64,000 bases of DNA, taken from contig NZ_KB893193.1 of NCBI RefSeq assembly GCF_000374025.1, positions 26,673 through 90,672 of the forward strand, written 5' to 3'. Positions 25,560 to 34,568 of the stretch are shown piece by piece; position 1 is the stretch's first letter, and every line of letters begins with the position of its first letter. Source of the DNA: Spirosoma panaciterrae DSM 21099. Its GTDB lineage: Bacteria; Bacteroidota; Bacteroidia; Cytophagales; Spirosomataceae. The notes under the pieces are model-generated. The model ran no database searches, was not told the origin of the DNA, and saw nothing but the letters and a program-made list of their open reading frames with translations. Position numbers and translations under genes: made by a program.

Positions 25560-26387
25560 TTAGGCCGACATGGATTTTACAGGAAGAGGAAATGGCTGAC
25601 TGACAGGCTTTACGGGTAGCATCGGGTCCTCATCCTCTCCCAGATCAGCTGTGTAGTAGAGCAGGCTCCACTGGCCCTCGTGGTCTTCGACCAGCGCACT
25701 AAGCGATTCGACCCAGTCGCCTGAGTTCATGTATATGATGCCGTCAAACTCCCGAATAGCGGGTTGGTGGATATGGCCGCAGATAACCCCATCGCAATGG
25801 CGGGCGCGGGCTAACTCGGTGAGTTTCTGTTCATAATCGGAAATGTAGCTTACCGCTTTTTTGATCCGGGATTTAATCTGTTGAGAAAGCGAATAATACG
25901 GCAGCCCGCGCCAGGTGCGGTAGGTATTATAAAACTTGTTGACCCATAGAAGAAAGGTATATCCTAAGTCGCCCAGATAGGCCAGCCATTTCATCTGCGA
26001 CGTGATCGAGTCGAAAACATCGCCGTGGGTCACATAAAACTTCTTATCGCCCGAATTCAGGGTGTAATCTTTGCGGATGGAGAAGTTTTTACCGACTTTT
26101 AAAGGCATCACCTGATCCAGAAAATCGTCGTGATTTCCCCGTAGATAAACAACTTTTGTATTGTAGTGAACGATTTGTTTTAAAACCGTTTTAAAGAAAG
26201 CAGTGTGCTTTTTCTTCCAGGTGCCATACTGTTTCAACTGCCAGCCATCGATGATGTCGCCATTGAGAATGAGCTTCTGGCACGAGTAATTGCGCAAAAA
26301 CTCAGTGGCTTCTTTCGCTTTCGAACCGGCAGTGCCGAGGTGAATATCGGAAAGAACAATCGTTCGGAATTGCGTACCTGGTTGCAT
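25560..26387 (-). CDS. LpxH-like metallophosphoesterase
   Basis: A 275-residue calcineurin-like phosphoesterase with all metal-ligand motifs: LSDIHLG (residues 13-19), NGDIIDGW (~41), RGNHDDF (~79), THGDVFDS (~120) and ICGHIHQP (~200). It resembles UDP-2,3-diacylglucosamine diphosphatases of the LpxH family. LpxH makes lipid X in lipid A synthesis. Without alignment I cannot say whether this one is the housekeeping LpxH or a paralogue acting on another lipid. It is the first gene of a two-gene minus-strand unit with the glycosyltransferase. Confidence 0.87.
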   Translation of the reverse strand: MQPGTQFRTIVLSDIHLGTAGSKAKEATEFLRNYSCQKLILNGDIIDGWQLKQYGTWKKKHTAFFKTVLKQIVHYNTKVVYLRGNHDDFLDQVMPLKVGKNFSIRKDYTLNSGDKKFYVTHGDVFDSITSQMKWLAYLGDLGYTFLLWVNKFYNTYRTWRGLPYYSLSQQIKSRIKKAVSYISDYEQKLTELARARHCDGVICGHIHQPAIREFDGIIYMNSGDWVESLSALVEDHEGQWSLLYYTADLGEDEDPMLPVKPVSQPFPLPVKSMSA

Positions 26388-26499
26388 GAACGAAGGTACC
26401 TATCCTATATGAACCAGGATTTATGGGATTGTTACCAAATTGACAATATTATTGCTCTATCAGGGCGGTTATTCATATTGACTTAATAAACCACAGTAA

Positions 26500-27132
26500 A
26501 TGGAGAATCCAGTGCTGATTTTGGGAGCAGGAAGCCTGGGCGTGACCGCCTTAGACCTGTTTCAACGGAATAATGTAGTAGTGTACGGCCTACTTGACGA
26601 CAATAAAAACCTGCATGGTAAGGAGTTCGGTGATGTATCCGTGCTGGGTGAAACCGATGACGATGGATTCCTGAAACTGATCGGGCAGAAATGCGAAGCG
26701 TTTGTGGCCATTGCCGATGTTCGCGTGCGAAAGCGGCTGGTGAAGATGCTAAATGAACGACGCAAGGTGCAACCCGTCAACGCCATTCATGATACTGCTA
26801 TTGTATCAACACTGGCGAGTATCGGCCATGGCAATCTCATCGCAGCTCGGGTTGTTATTAATCCATATGCCGAAGTGGGTCAGCACTGTATCATTCAGTC
26901 GGGGGCCGTTGTTGAGAGCCAGGCTAAAATTGGAGACTATGTTCAGCTTGGGACTGGAAGCCTGATCAACAGTGGGGTAACTATAGGCGAAGGCGCTTTT
27001 ATTGGTACCGGCGCAACCATCGTGGCGGGTATCACAATCGGCAAAAATGCCCGTATTGGGGCAGGTTCCGTAGTTGTTGAGGATGTTGCTGCCGGAACAA
27101 CCGTTTTTGGAAATCCAGCCGCAAAACTGTAG
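26500..27132 (+). CDS. NeuD/PglD-type sugar O- or N-acyltransferase
   Basis: A 210-residue protein in two parts. The first is a Rossmann-like PglD N-terminal domain (PVLILGAGSLGVTALDLF, DDNKNLHGKEFGDVSVLGE). The second is a left-handed beta-helix of hexapeptide repeats from about residue 100 (IGHGNLIAARVVINPYAEVGQHCII..., IGEGAFIGTGATIVAGITIG). It ends in the typical GNPAAKL. Such enzymes acetylate amino- or sialic-type sugars for surface glycans. The TAG stop is formed by the first bases of a dispersed palindromic element. Confidence 0.88.
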   Translation: MENPVLILGAGSLGVTALDLFQRNNVVVYGLLDDNKNLHGKEFGDVSVLGETDDDGFLKLIGQKCEAFVAIADVRVRKRLVKMLNERRKVQPVNAIHDTAIVSTLASIGHGNLIAARVVINPYAEVGQHCIIQSGAVVESQAKIGDYVQLGTGSLINSGVTIGEGAFIGTGATIVAGITIGKNARIGAGSVVVEDVAAGTTVFGNPAAKL

Positions 27133-27224
27133 AGACGCGATACCTCGCGTCTCCATTGCGTCAGCTACAGTTTATTGGCGAACAATACCATCCGGTCTTG
27201 AGACGCGAGGTGTTACAACTCTAC
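27129..27224. repeat. GTAG/CTAC palindromic element, copy A
   Basis: This 96-bp element lies between two convergent genes. It begins GTAG (27129-27132), runs through a small palindrome GAGACGC...GCGTCTC and a core with TGCGTCAGC and ACCATCCGG, and ends GAGACGCGAGG...CTCTAC (27224). It aligns end to end with copy B at 29327-29421. Its TAG is the stop of the acyltransferase gene, and the complement of its CTA is the stop of fcl. It could act as a bidirectional terminator. Confidence 0.8.
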
Positions 27225-28162
27225 TCAACATATAAAACCTCATTGGCCAGGAAGTCCTGATAGGTTAACTCCAGGCCCTGTTTTAATTCCGTTTTGTGTT
27301 TCCAGCCCATGGCATGGAGCCGAGATACATCCATCAATTTGCGGGGGGTTCCATCGGGCTTATCGGTATTCCAGCGAAGCTCACCGTCAAAACCGACCGT
27401 TTCTTTTACCATCTCCGCCAGTTCCTTAATGGTCACATCTTCACCCGTTCCGATATTGACAAACAACTCGTCGCTGTAATGTTGCATCAAGTAGAAGCAG
27501 GCATCGGCCAGATCATCGGCATGGAGAAACTCGCGCATGGGTGAGCCTGTTCCCCAGACTTCTACAGTAGGTAGATTGTTGATTTTTGCTTCGTGAAATT
27601 TCCGGATCAGGGCTGGAAGTACGTGCGAGCCTTGTAAATCGTAGTTGTCGTTCGGGCCGTATAAATTGGTTGGCATGGCCGAAATAAAATTACAGCCATA
27701 TTGACTACGATACGCTTCACACAGTTTAATCCCTGTAATTTTTGCGATGGCATACGGCTCGTTGGTCGCTTCGAGATAGCCACTCAATAAATACTCCTCT
27801 TTTAGCGGTTGGGGGGCTAATTTGGGGTAAATGCACGACGAACCAAGGAACAACAATTTCTTTACGCCTGTTTTATAGGCAGAATGAATAATGTTTGATT
27901 CAATCATTAAATTATCGTACAGAAATTCGGCACGATAGGTGTTATTAGCCATAATACCACCCACCTTAGCTGCAGCCAGAAATACGTACTCGGGGCGCTC
28001 CTGATCAAAGAAATCAGCAACAGCGGCCTGATTACGCAGGTCAAGTTCGGATGAGGTACGGGAGATAATGTTGGTATAACCTTCCTGTTGAAGTTTACGG
28101 ACAATGGCAGAGCCGACCATCCCCCGATGTCCGGCTACATAAATACGAGCTTGTTTTTCCAC
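27221..28162 (-). CDS. fcl: GDP-L-fucose synthase
   Basis: Fcl (WcaG) converts GDP-4-keto-6-deoxymannose to GDP-L-fucose by epimerisation and NADPH reduction, supplying surface polysaccharides. The 313-residue extended SDR has the NADP loop [17 protein letters not shown] (8-24), [19 protein letters not shown] (~105-113) and the catalytic Ser-Tyr-Lys with [16 protein letters not shown] (YxxxK ~137-141). [19 protein letters not shown] is the family signature. GDP-mannose dehydratase (gmd) is not in the window. The gene converges on the acyltransferase gene, sharing a palindromic element at the 3' ends. Confidence 0.95.
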   Translation of the reverse strand: MEKQARIYVAGHRGMVGSAIVRKLQQEGYTNIISRTSSELDLRNQAAVADFFDQERPEYVFLAAAKVGGIMANNTYRAEFLYDNLMIESNIIHSAYKTGVKKLLFLGSSCIYPKLAPQPLKEEYLLSGYLEATNEPYAIAKITGIKLCEAYRSQYGCNFISAMPTNLYGPNDNYDLQGSHVLPALIRKFHEAKINNLPTVEVWGTGSPMREFLHADDLADACFYLMQHYSDELFVNIGTGEDVTIKELAEMVKETVGFDGELRWNTDKPDGTPRKLMDVSRLHAMGWKHKTELKQGLELTYQDFLANEVLYVE

Positions 28163-28278
28163 GAGTACACGTTATAGATAAACCACCGGAAGGTCTGGTG
28201 GACAGGTTGATAAAATATTGCAATGAGGTAAAGCGTTGCAAAACTAACAAACTTAGGTCTCCAATTGGTCAAATTGCC

Positions 28279-29325
28279 ATGATTGCGAATAAATTTAAAC
28301 TAATTATCTTCAATTTGGTAATTTCGGTAACAATTGTGCCGATTGGGTGGGCGCAGACAACTCCATCGTCATTGACAACTGCAGCCAAACCAGTACTTGA
28401 GTCATCGGGAGCACCATCATCTCCTTTTGCCCCTTTTTCGTCAGTACCTTCATCCATGACAACACTGGGCTTACCCACTATGTCGTCGTTGAAAGAAAAA
28501 AAAGATGCTTACGTTAACGATCTTAAAGATCAGAAGGATGCCTATCTCTCAGGGATTATGCCCGACTTGGGGCTGAAAGTTAAGCAATTAAAAAAACTAA
28601 AAGCTGACCGGAAATCCAAAAATAAGCAGTCGAAAACCGAATACGAAGGACTTTCGATGGTAAAAGCGTATACCAAGTTTGGTAGTGGTGATCGAACAAT
28701 CGTCGAAGAGTTTCATGTATTGCGCGACAACGATGCGGCCAAACCTTTAGCCTACATTCGGGACATTTATCGATATTATCAGAAGTCAGGTCGTGTCACT
28801 AACTCGATCGTACGCGATGAAGGCGCTGGGTTGTTATTGCACGGCCCCTATAAACGGTATCAGAACGGCGATCTGATCGAAGAAGGTTATTACTATGCGG
28901 GTATGAAAGATGGCCGCTGGGAGAAATACGACAGCCATTTTATGTTGTTGGATAAATCCCGCTGGCATCAGGGCGTTCCGGCCGAATCAAAACTGACTTT
29001 TTACGACTCTACCCATCATAAGATTAAAGAGATTATCCCGATGGAGTATGGGAAAATTAAAGGCACATACATGGCCTTTCATGAAAACGGATTGCTGGCC
29101 GAGGAGGGCAAATACGATAATGGGATAAAAGTAGGCCGCTGGACAGAGTATTACCCTATTAATCCCGGAGGCCGTCGTATGCGTCGTAAACTCACACAAT
29201 ATGCCAGCGACCAGTGGGATACTGAATTTGAATCCTATACCATCACCGAGTGGGACGAAAAAGGAAAAGTTACTTACGAACGCGCTAAAGAAAAAGTAGT
29301 TCAGGAAGAAGAAACAGAGAATTAA
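28279..29325 (+). CDS. Exported MORN/YwqK-like repeat protein
   Basis: The start at 28279 gives a signal peptide (MIANKFKLIIFNLVISVTIV...GWAQ). An in-frame start at 28198 would place 27 polar residues before it. A Ser/Pro-rich linker and a charged coiled stretch (EKKDAYVNDLKDQKDAYLSG) precede MORN/YwqK-type repeats. Examples are GPYKRYQNGDLIEEGYYYAGMKDGRW and GTYMAFHENGLLAEEGKYDNGIKVGRW, quoted only as family pattern. Such repeats often sit on cell-surface proteins of this phylum. Function is unknown. The mature protein is about 320 residues. Confidence 0.8.
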   Translation: MIANKFKLIIFNLVISVTIVPIGWAQTTPSSLTTAAKPVLESSGAPSSPFAPFSSVPSSMTTLGLPTMSSLKEKKDAYVNDLKDQKDAYLSGIMPDLGLKVKQLKKLKADRKSKNKQSKTEYEGLSMVKAYTKFGSGDRTIVEEFHVLRDNDAAKPLAYIRDIYRYYQKSGRVTNSIVRDEGAGLLLHGPYKRYQNGDLIEEGYYYAGMKDGRWEKYDSHFMLLDKSRWHQGVPAESKLTFYDSTHHKIKEIIPMEYGKIKGTYMAFHENGLLAEEGKYDNGIKVGRWTEYYPINPGGRRMRRKLTQYASDQWDTEFESYTITEWDEKGKVTYERAKEKVVQEEETEN

Positions 29326-29326
29326 T

Positions 29327-29421
29327 GTAGGGACGCAATAATGCGTCTCCTATGCGTCAGCAGCATTCTCGTTTGCAAATAAAACCATCCGGGCAGGAGA
29401 CGCGACGGATCGCGTCTCTAC
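29327..29421. repeat. GTAG/CTAC palindromic element, copy B
   Basis: A 95-bp element with the same architecture as copy A: GTAGGGACGC...GCGTCTCC, TGCGTCAGC, a variable centre, ACCATCCGG, then GAGACGCGA...TCGCGTCTCTAC. It lies between convergent genes, one base after the TAA of the MORN protein. Its terminal CTA provides the TAG stop of the TPR protein on the other strand. Confidence 0.8.
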
Positions 29422-30221
29422 TTAAATTTTCCTTTAGGATCAGGTTGCTTGGCCAGAAGCTCGTTAAGATAACTGATGTCGATGGCCGAAAAATCGAGGG
29501 AACTGGCCTGATGAAAATAATCCCAGGCTTTCTGATAGTTCGCTTTCAGATAGTAAACCACTGAAAGCTTTTGATACGACAGGGCGTTTGGGTTTACGCC
29601 AATGGCCCGTTGAAGATTCGCTTCGGCATCCGTCAGCATTTCTTCATTCGGTTTCTCCTGGTAATGTTTTATTTCCAGGGTTGCCAGATCGGTCATCAGT
29701 ACCGTATTGTTTTCGTCAACAGCAACGCCTTTTTTCATTAGCCGGATGGCTTCTGGCAGTTGGTTTTTCTGGTAACAGACTACCCCTAAGCCCCAGTACG
29801 CATCCGCATTTTTATCGTTGAGCAACCAGGCCAGGTTGAAGCGGTGCGCAGCCGTATCTAATTGTTGCTTATCGATGTAATCCCATCCACGATTGGCAAA
29901 GAATTCACTGGCTTCGGTACGGCTGGCAAAATTCCGGTCGCAGTCGTTCAAAAAGTGAATTTCTTCGCTAATCTGTTCGGCCGTTTTAGGCCGTTCGCCA
30001 AACAAAGGAATGGTATTGACAGCAAGGCCTCCCGATGCATCTAAAGTTGATTCGGCAGGGTGAGCAAGCGTTTCGGAGTGATCGTGCTCGGATTTGGACT
30101 GCCGAACCGTATCGCCCGAACGCGCCGATGTAATGAACTGCTTGGGTTGGGCTGCCGATAAAAACGGCAATCCAAGTAAAGTCCACTGTATCAGCTTTAT
30201 GCGAACGCTCATCGGAAGCAT
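29418..30221 (-). CDS. Exported TPR protein
   Basis: A 267-residue protein with a signal peptide (SVRIKLIQWTLLGLPFLSAAQ) and a disordered polar stretch to about residue 75. Tetratricopeptide repeats follow (RGWDYIDKQQLDTAAHRFNLAWLL, WGLGVVCYQKNQLPEAIRLMKKGVAV, AEANLQRAIGVNPN, KLSVVYYLKANYQKAWDYFHQA; at least four). The start could be 30221 or ATG 30212. TPRs bind partner proteins; the partner is unknown. Its stop codon is supplied by repeat copy B. Confidence 0.82.
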   Translation of the reverse strand: MLPMSVRIKLIQWTLLGLPFLSAAQPKQFITSARSGDTVRQSKSEHDHSETLAHPAESTLDASGGLAVNTIPLFGERPKTAEQISEEIHFLNDCDRNFASRTEASEFFANRGWDYIDKQQLDTAAHRFNLAWLLNDKNADAYWGLGVVCYQKNQLPEAIRLMKKGVAVDENNTVLMTDLATLEIKHYQEKPNEEMLTDAEANLQRAIGVNPNALSYQKLSVVYYLKANYQKAWDYFHQASSLDFSAIDISYLNELLAKQPDPKGKFK

Positions 30222-30288
30222 GTACTACACGCAGGTATGTGTTACGATACAACGAAACGGGAAACCAAGTTAGTACATTACGGGCAAA

Positions 30289-31716
30289 TTAACGTCGTCC
30301 TCCCCGAAATCCTGAGCCTTTGCCTGTACCTGTTTTATTGCCTGACGGTGTCCCGGTTTTACGTCTTGGAGTCCCAGAAGCCTGTCCTTTCAACGAAGAG
30401 GCCACTTTCTTGGCACCACCCGGCTTGTTTTTGTTGGTCAATTTTGTTTTACCACCCGGTAAATTTTTTGCTTTTTTTTCATGAAAAGCCCCCAGGAAGG
30501 TAGGATCTTCTTTTCGCCGTTGTTCATCAACCTGCCGAAGCATGGCTTGCTGCTCATCGAAAGGCGTTTCCGTAACCTCTACTTCGGCTGGAAGCGGCTT
30601 CCGTGGAATGCTCATGCGGATAATCTTTTCGATCTTCTGCACATGATACTCCTCGGCCATTGTCAGAAACGTTATGGCTTCACCCGATCGGTTGGCTCGT
30701 CCTGTACGACCGATGCGATGCACATAATCTTCATAAATTAACGGCAGATCGAAGTTGATAACATGGCTAACTTCGGCAACGTCGATCCCTCTGGCAGCCA
30801 CATCGGTAGCAACCAATACCTGGATGTTGCCTTCTTTGAAAGCCTCCATCGCATTGATACGCGCATTCTGGCCTTTGTTGGCATGGATAACCCGAATCTT
30901 ATCGGACTCTATCACTTTGCGTGCCAGAAATTTATAGATGTTCTCGGCGGTCTCTTTGGTACGAGCAAAGACAATAACGCGCTGAAAGGCATCCTTACTA
31001 ACCAGGTAGTCCAGCAGGTTGATCTTGGTTCGAAAATTTGGTACCTCATAAAGCACCTGACTGACCATATCGGCAGTAGATGCCTGTGGAGTTACTTCTA
31101 CTTTGATAGGGGCCTCCAGAAACTCCGCCGAGAGTCGTTCTACCCGCCCGCCAAAGGTGGCTGAAAACAGTAGATTCTGGCGTTTGGTCGGAATTACTTC
31201 CAGGATCGACCGAATCTGGGGCATAAAACCCATATCCATCATTTTGTCGGCTTCGTCCAGGACCATGGTGCGGATGTCTTTCGTGACAATCTCACCCATC
31301 CGATACAGATCCATAAACCGACCGGGCGTAGCTACCAGCAAATCGACGCCCTGCTGAAGGGTTTCAATCTGCGTTTTAGGGCCAAGTCCACCGTATAGAG
31401 CCAGATGGCGCAGCCCTGTATATTTTCCCAGTTCGCTGACGGCCTGATTGATCTGGATAACCAGTTCGCGCGTGGGAGCCAGAATCAAGGCCCTGGGGTT
31501 TGATCCCTGCGGGTACTTGATTTTCATCAGCAGGGGCAACAAATAAGCGGCTGTTTTGCCCGTACCTGTTTGCGCAATACCCAACACATCATGATTGCCA
31601 AGACTTAGCGGAATCGTTTTTTGCTGGATAGGCGTGGGCTCTGTATAACCTAGTTCTGCCACCGCATTCAGGAGTTGCCGATTCAGGTCGAACTGCTCAA
31701 AAGAAGTAATGTCCAT
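30289..31716 (-). CDS. DEAD-box ATP-dependent RNA helicase (RhlE/CshA-like)
   Basis: A 475-residue helicase with all canonical motifs: Q motif (GYTEPTPIQ), I AQTGTGKT (~46-53), Ia PTRELVIQI, Ib TPGRFMD, II DEAD in VLDEADKMMDMGF, III SAT, IV VIVFARTK, V ATDVAARGID and VI HRIGRTGRA. The C-terminal tail after ~395 is Lys/Gly-rich and basic (TNKNKPGGAKK..., GKGSGFRGGRR), typical for RNA binding. It likely acts in RNA decay, ribosome assembly or cold adaptation. A 20-bp-arm palindrome separates it from the upstream fructosamine-kinase gene. Confidence 0.95.
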   Translation of the reverse strand: MDITSFEQFDLNRQLLNAVAELGYTEPTPIQQKTIPLSLGNHDVLGIAQTGTGKTAAYLLPLLMKIKYPQGSNPRALILAPTRELVIQINQAVSELGKYTGLRHLALYGGLGPKTQIETLQQGVDLLVATPGRFMDLYRMGEIVTKDIRTMVLDEADKMMDMGFMPQIRSILEVIPTKRQNLLFSATFGGRVERLSAEFLEAPIKVEVTPQASTADMVSQVLYEVPNFRTKINLLDYLVSKDAFQRVIVFARTKETAENIYKFLARKVIESDKIRVIHANKGQNARINAMEAFKEGNIQVLVATDVAARGIDVAEVSHVINFDLPLIYEDYVHRIGRTGRANRSGEAITFLTMAEEYHVQKIEKIIRMSIPRKPLPAEVEVTETPFDEQQAMLRQVDEQRRKEDPTFLGAFHEKKAKNLPGGKTKLTNKNKPGGAKKVASSLKGQASGTPRRKTGTPSGNKTGTGKGSGFRGGRR

Positions 31717-31727
31717 AAAAGTTGTCA

Positions 31728-31800
31728 GTCGTTAGTGGCTAGCCATCGGTCAATAGTAATTTAATGAATCACTACTGACTGATGGCTAGCCACTAACGAC
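31728..31800. repeat. Long palindrome between FN3K-like and helicase genes
   Basis: Twenty-bp perfect arms (31728-31747 and 31781-31800; GTCGTTAGTGG.../...CCACTAACGAC) extend inward with one or two mismatches to a short A/T centre. It starts directly beyond the stop codon of the FN3K-like gene (31802), so it may terminate that transcript on the minus strand. Confidence 0.8.
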
Positions 31801-31801
31801 T

Positions 31802-32692
31802 TTAAAACTGTTTCAATATTCGTTCTACGCCACTAACGTAACCGGAGCCAAACAGATTCACATGAACGAGTAATGGGTATAAATTGTAGATAGCCACGCG
31901 CTCGTTGAAACCACTTACCAGAGGAAATGCTTCGTCGTACGCATCGTAAAAACGCTCATCGAATCCGGCAAAGAGTTTTGTGAACGCCAGCTCAGCCTCC
32001 CGGAAGCCATAATAGACAGCGGGATCGATCAGAACGGGGAAGCCATCTTCATTGACAAGCACATTGCCCGACCATAAATCGCCATGCAACAAGGCAGGCT
32101 GCTCGTTGGGCAGCAGATTGGGCAACTGGTTGCGTAAGCGAAGCAGAGCGTCGTAGGTTTGCTTTGAAAGCAACTCCTTATAAAGCGCCAGACCTGCCTG
32201 AGGGAGTAGCCGCTGTTCGAAGAAGAAGTCGTAGCCGTTGTGAGTTAGCGGATTGGCCTGGGTTAAAGAGCCAATGTAATTATCGAAATGGAGTCCAAAT
32301 TGCGGCTGCGTATGGGCATGTAAGGAGGCTAATCGTTGCGCTAAAGTTTCCCAGTAGTTTTTGGGGCGTTTGCCGAAGTCAATGTATTCCAGAATCAAAT
32401 ACGATTTATCCTGAAACTGGCCGAAACTAATGACCTCAGGAATGGGGAATGTATGAGTTTGCCGAAGTAAATCGAGCCCACGGGCTTCTGTTTCGAACAT
32501 ATCCTGCTCGAGATGCCCGTCACTTTGATTCCATTTAATGAAGAAAACGCCTTCAGTCGAAAATACACGGGCTGCGGTATTAATATTGCCCCCAGATAGA
32601 AACTGGGTTTCCAAAACATCGACCGGTTTACCCAATGCCGAAAATAGAATGCTTTCGAAGAAGGTAAATTGTTCGTTACCCCAGAATTCCAT
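31802..32692 (-). CDS. Fructosamine kinase family protein
   Basis: A 296-residue APH/kinase-fold protein of the FN3K family, which phosphorylates protein-bound ketosamines to repair glycation. It shows the glycine loop LSGGNINTAARVF, the ATP-site Lys in FFIKWNQS, EYIDFGKRP, and the catalytic HGDLWSGNVLVNEDG followed by LIDPAVYYGFREAELAF. These are the FN3K signature. The N terminus is close to the divergent anmK gene (54 bp between starts), so the two promoters share a short spacer. Confidence 0.92.
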   Translation of the reverse strand: MEFWGNEQFTFFESILFSALGKPVDVLETQFLSGGNINTAARVFSTEGVFFIKWNQSDGHLEQDMFETEARGLDLLRQTHTFPIPEVISFGQFQDKSYLILEYIDFGKRPKNYWETLAQRLASLHAHTQPQFGLHFDNYIGSLTQANPLTHNGYDFFFEQRLLPQAGLALYKELLSKQTYDALLRLRNQLPNLLPNEQPALLHGDLWSGNVLVNEDGFPVLIDPAVYYGFREAELAFTKLFAGFDERFYDAYDEAFPLVSGFNERVAIYNLYPLLVHVNLFGSGYVSGVERILKQF

Positions 32693-32746
32693 TTATTAAC
32701 AGCCGTTCTTACGAATTAACCAAAATTAGTGGATAGTTACCTAACT

Positions 32747-33943
32747 ATGAACGCACAAATCCAGCACTTATATACCATTGCTCAAAAAAATGAGCGTAGA
32801 ATTATCGGGCTAATGTCAGGCACATCGCTCGATGGCCTTGATGTAGCCCTGTGTCGTATTGCCGGAAGTGGTTCGGATACCACGGTTTTTGTAGAACGCT
32901 TTGCTACGGTGCCGTATCCAGAGGACCTAAAAACCGACATTCGCACCATTTTTGCAAAATCGGTCATTGACTTTGAACAGCTCTGTTTGCTGAATCCATT
33001 CATTGGGCGGCTGCATGGGCAAATGGTGTTGGAATGCCTGCAAAGCTGGGCTATTCGTCCAGCCGAAATCGACATAGTTGCCAGCCACGGGCAAACGGTC
33101 TATCACGCCCCCAAAAGCCAGCATCGGCGGGATAAGTTCCCGAATGCTACCCTACAAATCGGTGACGGGGATCATGTAGCGGCCACAACCGGGATTATTA
33201 CCCTCAGCGATTTTCGGCAAAAGCACATCGCACTTGGGGGCGAAGGGGCCCCGTTGGCCGTGTATGGCGACTACTTCATGTTTACAAAAACGGGCGAAAA
33301 CCGAATCCTGCTAAATATGGGCGGGATCGCTAATTTTACCTATCTCCCAGCCAATGGTGATGCCAATGCTGTTTTTACAACCGATACAGGTCCGGGCAAT
33401 ACCCTTTTGGATGCCTATGCCCGCAAATTTCTGCACAAGCCGTATGATGAGGATGGGCGGCTGGCTATGCAGGGCCAGGTGAGTTCAGCGCTGATCGGTG
33501 CCTTAAAAAAGAACCCATTTTTCGGCGCTCCCTTTCCTAAAACAACTGGGCCGGAGGTGTTCAATATTCCCTACGTAGAGGAGGCCCAAACCCGTAGCCA
33601 AACCACAAATCTGTCGGAAGCTGACCTGATGGCTACACTGGTGCGATTCAGTGCCGAAACGATTGTTGATTCGATCAGGCGGGTTATGGTTCCTAATGAA
33701 ACGTATCGTGTGTATATGAGTGGGGGGGGAATGCACAACCCGGTTCTGACCGAAACCTTACGGCAATTGCTGCCTGATTGCACGTTCGGGCGTACCGACG
33801 ATCTGGGTATAGATGGTGATGCGAAAGAAGCTGTCCTTTTTGCTGTGCTGGCAAACGAAAGTCTGGCTGGGGGCAACACCTCATTTGGTGAGCGACAGGG
33901 CGTTCCGACGGTATCGATGGGGAAGATCAGCTTTCCCAAATAA
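32747..33943 (+). CDS. anmK: Anhydro-N-acetylmuramic acid kinase
   Basis: AnmK phosphorylates and opens 1,6-anhydro-MurNAc, a product of peptidoglycan turnover, to MurNAc-6-phosphate for recycling. The 398-residue protein has the ATPase fold: IIGLMSGTSLDGLDVALCRI at the N terminus, SHGQTVYH (~100), FRQKHIALGGEGAPL with the catalytic Asp in the preceding TLSDFR, LLNMGGIANFT, TDTGPGNTLLD and the C-terminal SGGGMHNPVL. ATG 32747 is preferred over an upstream GTG (32729), since it matches the usual N terminus better. Confidence 0.95.
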   Translation: MNAQIQHLYTIAQKNERRIIGLMSGTSLDGLDVALCRIAGSGSDTTVFVERFATVPYPEDLKTDIRTIFAKSVIDFEQLCLLNPFIGRLHGQMVLECLQSWAIRPAEIDIVASHGQTVYHAPKSQHRRDKFPNATLQIGDGDHVAATTGIITLSDFRQKHIALGGEGAPLAVYGDYFMFTKTGENRILLNMGGIANFTYLPANGDANAVFTTDTGPGNTLLDAYARKFLHKPYDEDGRLAMQGQVSSALIGALKKNPFFGAPFPKTTGPEVFNIPYVEEAQTRSQTTNLSEADLMATLVRFSAETIVDSIRRVMVPNETYRVYMSGGGMHNPVLTETLRQLLPDCTFGRTDDLGIDGDAKEAVLFAVLANESLAGGNTSFGERQGVPTVSMGKISFPK

Positions 33944-33975
33944 ACATCCTACTTAGTAATACACATTGTGATAAG

Positions 33976-34395
33976 CTAAGGCCTATAGCGTAACATCAAC
34001 CGTTTATCAACTGCGTTAGCTACTCTTTGGTAAGTAATCCTTATAGGCTGCTGTGAGGTCAGAGCATCCTCATCCAACACGCGGATGCGATTGGCGTTCG
34101 GAACGAACACGTAATCCTCATCGACTTGAAGCACGCGATCCCCCGAACTGAGCCGTACGGTCGTTTGATTAAATCCAACGGGTAGATTGATTTCATTGCC
34201 TGATTGACTCTTGGCTGGATAGAAAAATACAGTATTCCACGGCTGTTGATTGGGGCTAGTAGTAGAAGCCTGCTTAAGGTGAAATCGTTGTTGAGCGGGA
34301 ACTGAATCGGGCTTGCTGCTAACGGCTGTTGAACGACCGAATACTGATAAGCCTGAAAGGGTGATTACGAACACTGAGGTTAGGATAATTTTCAT
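33976..34395 (-). CDS. Small exported protein with SprA-like repeat
   Basis: A 139-residue protein with a signal peptide (MKIILTSVFVITLSGLSVFG). A polar linker leads to one block at about 85-135: FNQTTVRLSSGDRVLQVDED, then YVFVPNANRIRVLDEDAL, ending PIRITYQR. This resembles the repeated DYxxDYxxGRVxIL...PIxVxYE units of SprA, the T9SS outer-membrane translocon protein. SprA itself is over 2000 residues, so this is a stand-alone one-unit protein. Family assignment is by pattern only. An alternative is an unrelated beta-sandwich. Confidence 0.68.
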   Translation of the reverse strand: MKIILTSVFVITLSGLSVFGRSTAVSSKPDSVPAQQRFHLKQASTTSPNQQPWNTVFFYPAKSQSGNEINLPVGFNQTTVRLSSGDRVLQVDEDYVFVPNANRIRVLDEDALTSQQPIRITYQRVANAVDKRLMLRYRP

Positions 34396-34568
34396 ATAGG
34401 AATATAGGGCTATCGACTTTGGTGAATAACATGAAGCTTGAGCTTTTCTGTTTTAGTATCTCTTGTATGTCAGCTAAAGTACAAAAACTTCAGGTTAACT
34501 GCTCGTATAGATCCGTCTCAGAATTACCCTCCCTGCTATGAGACAAAAGAGCGTATAATAGATTCGCT

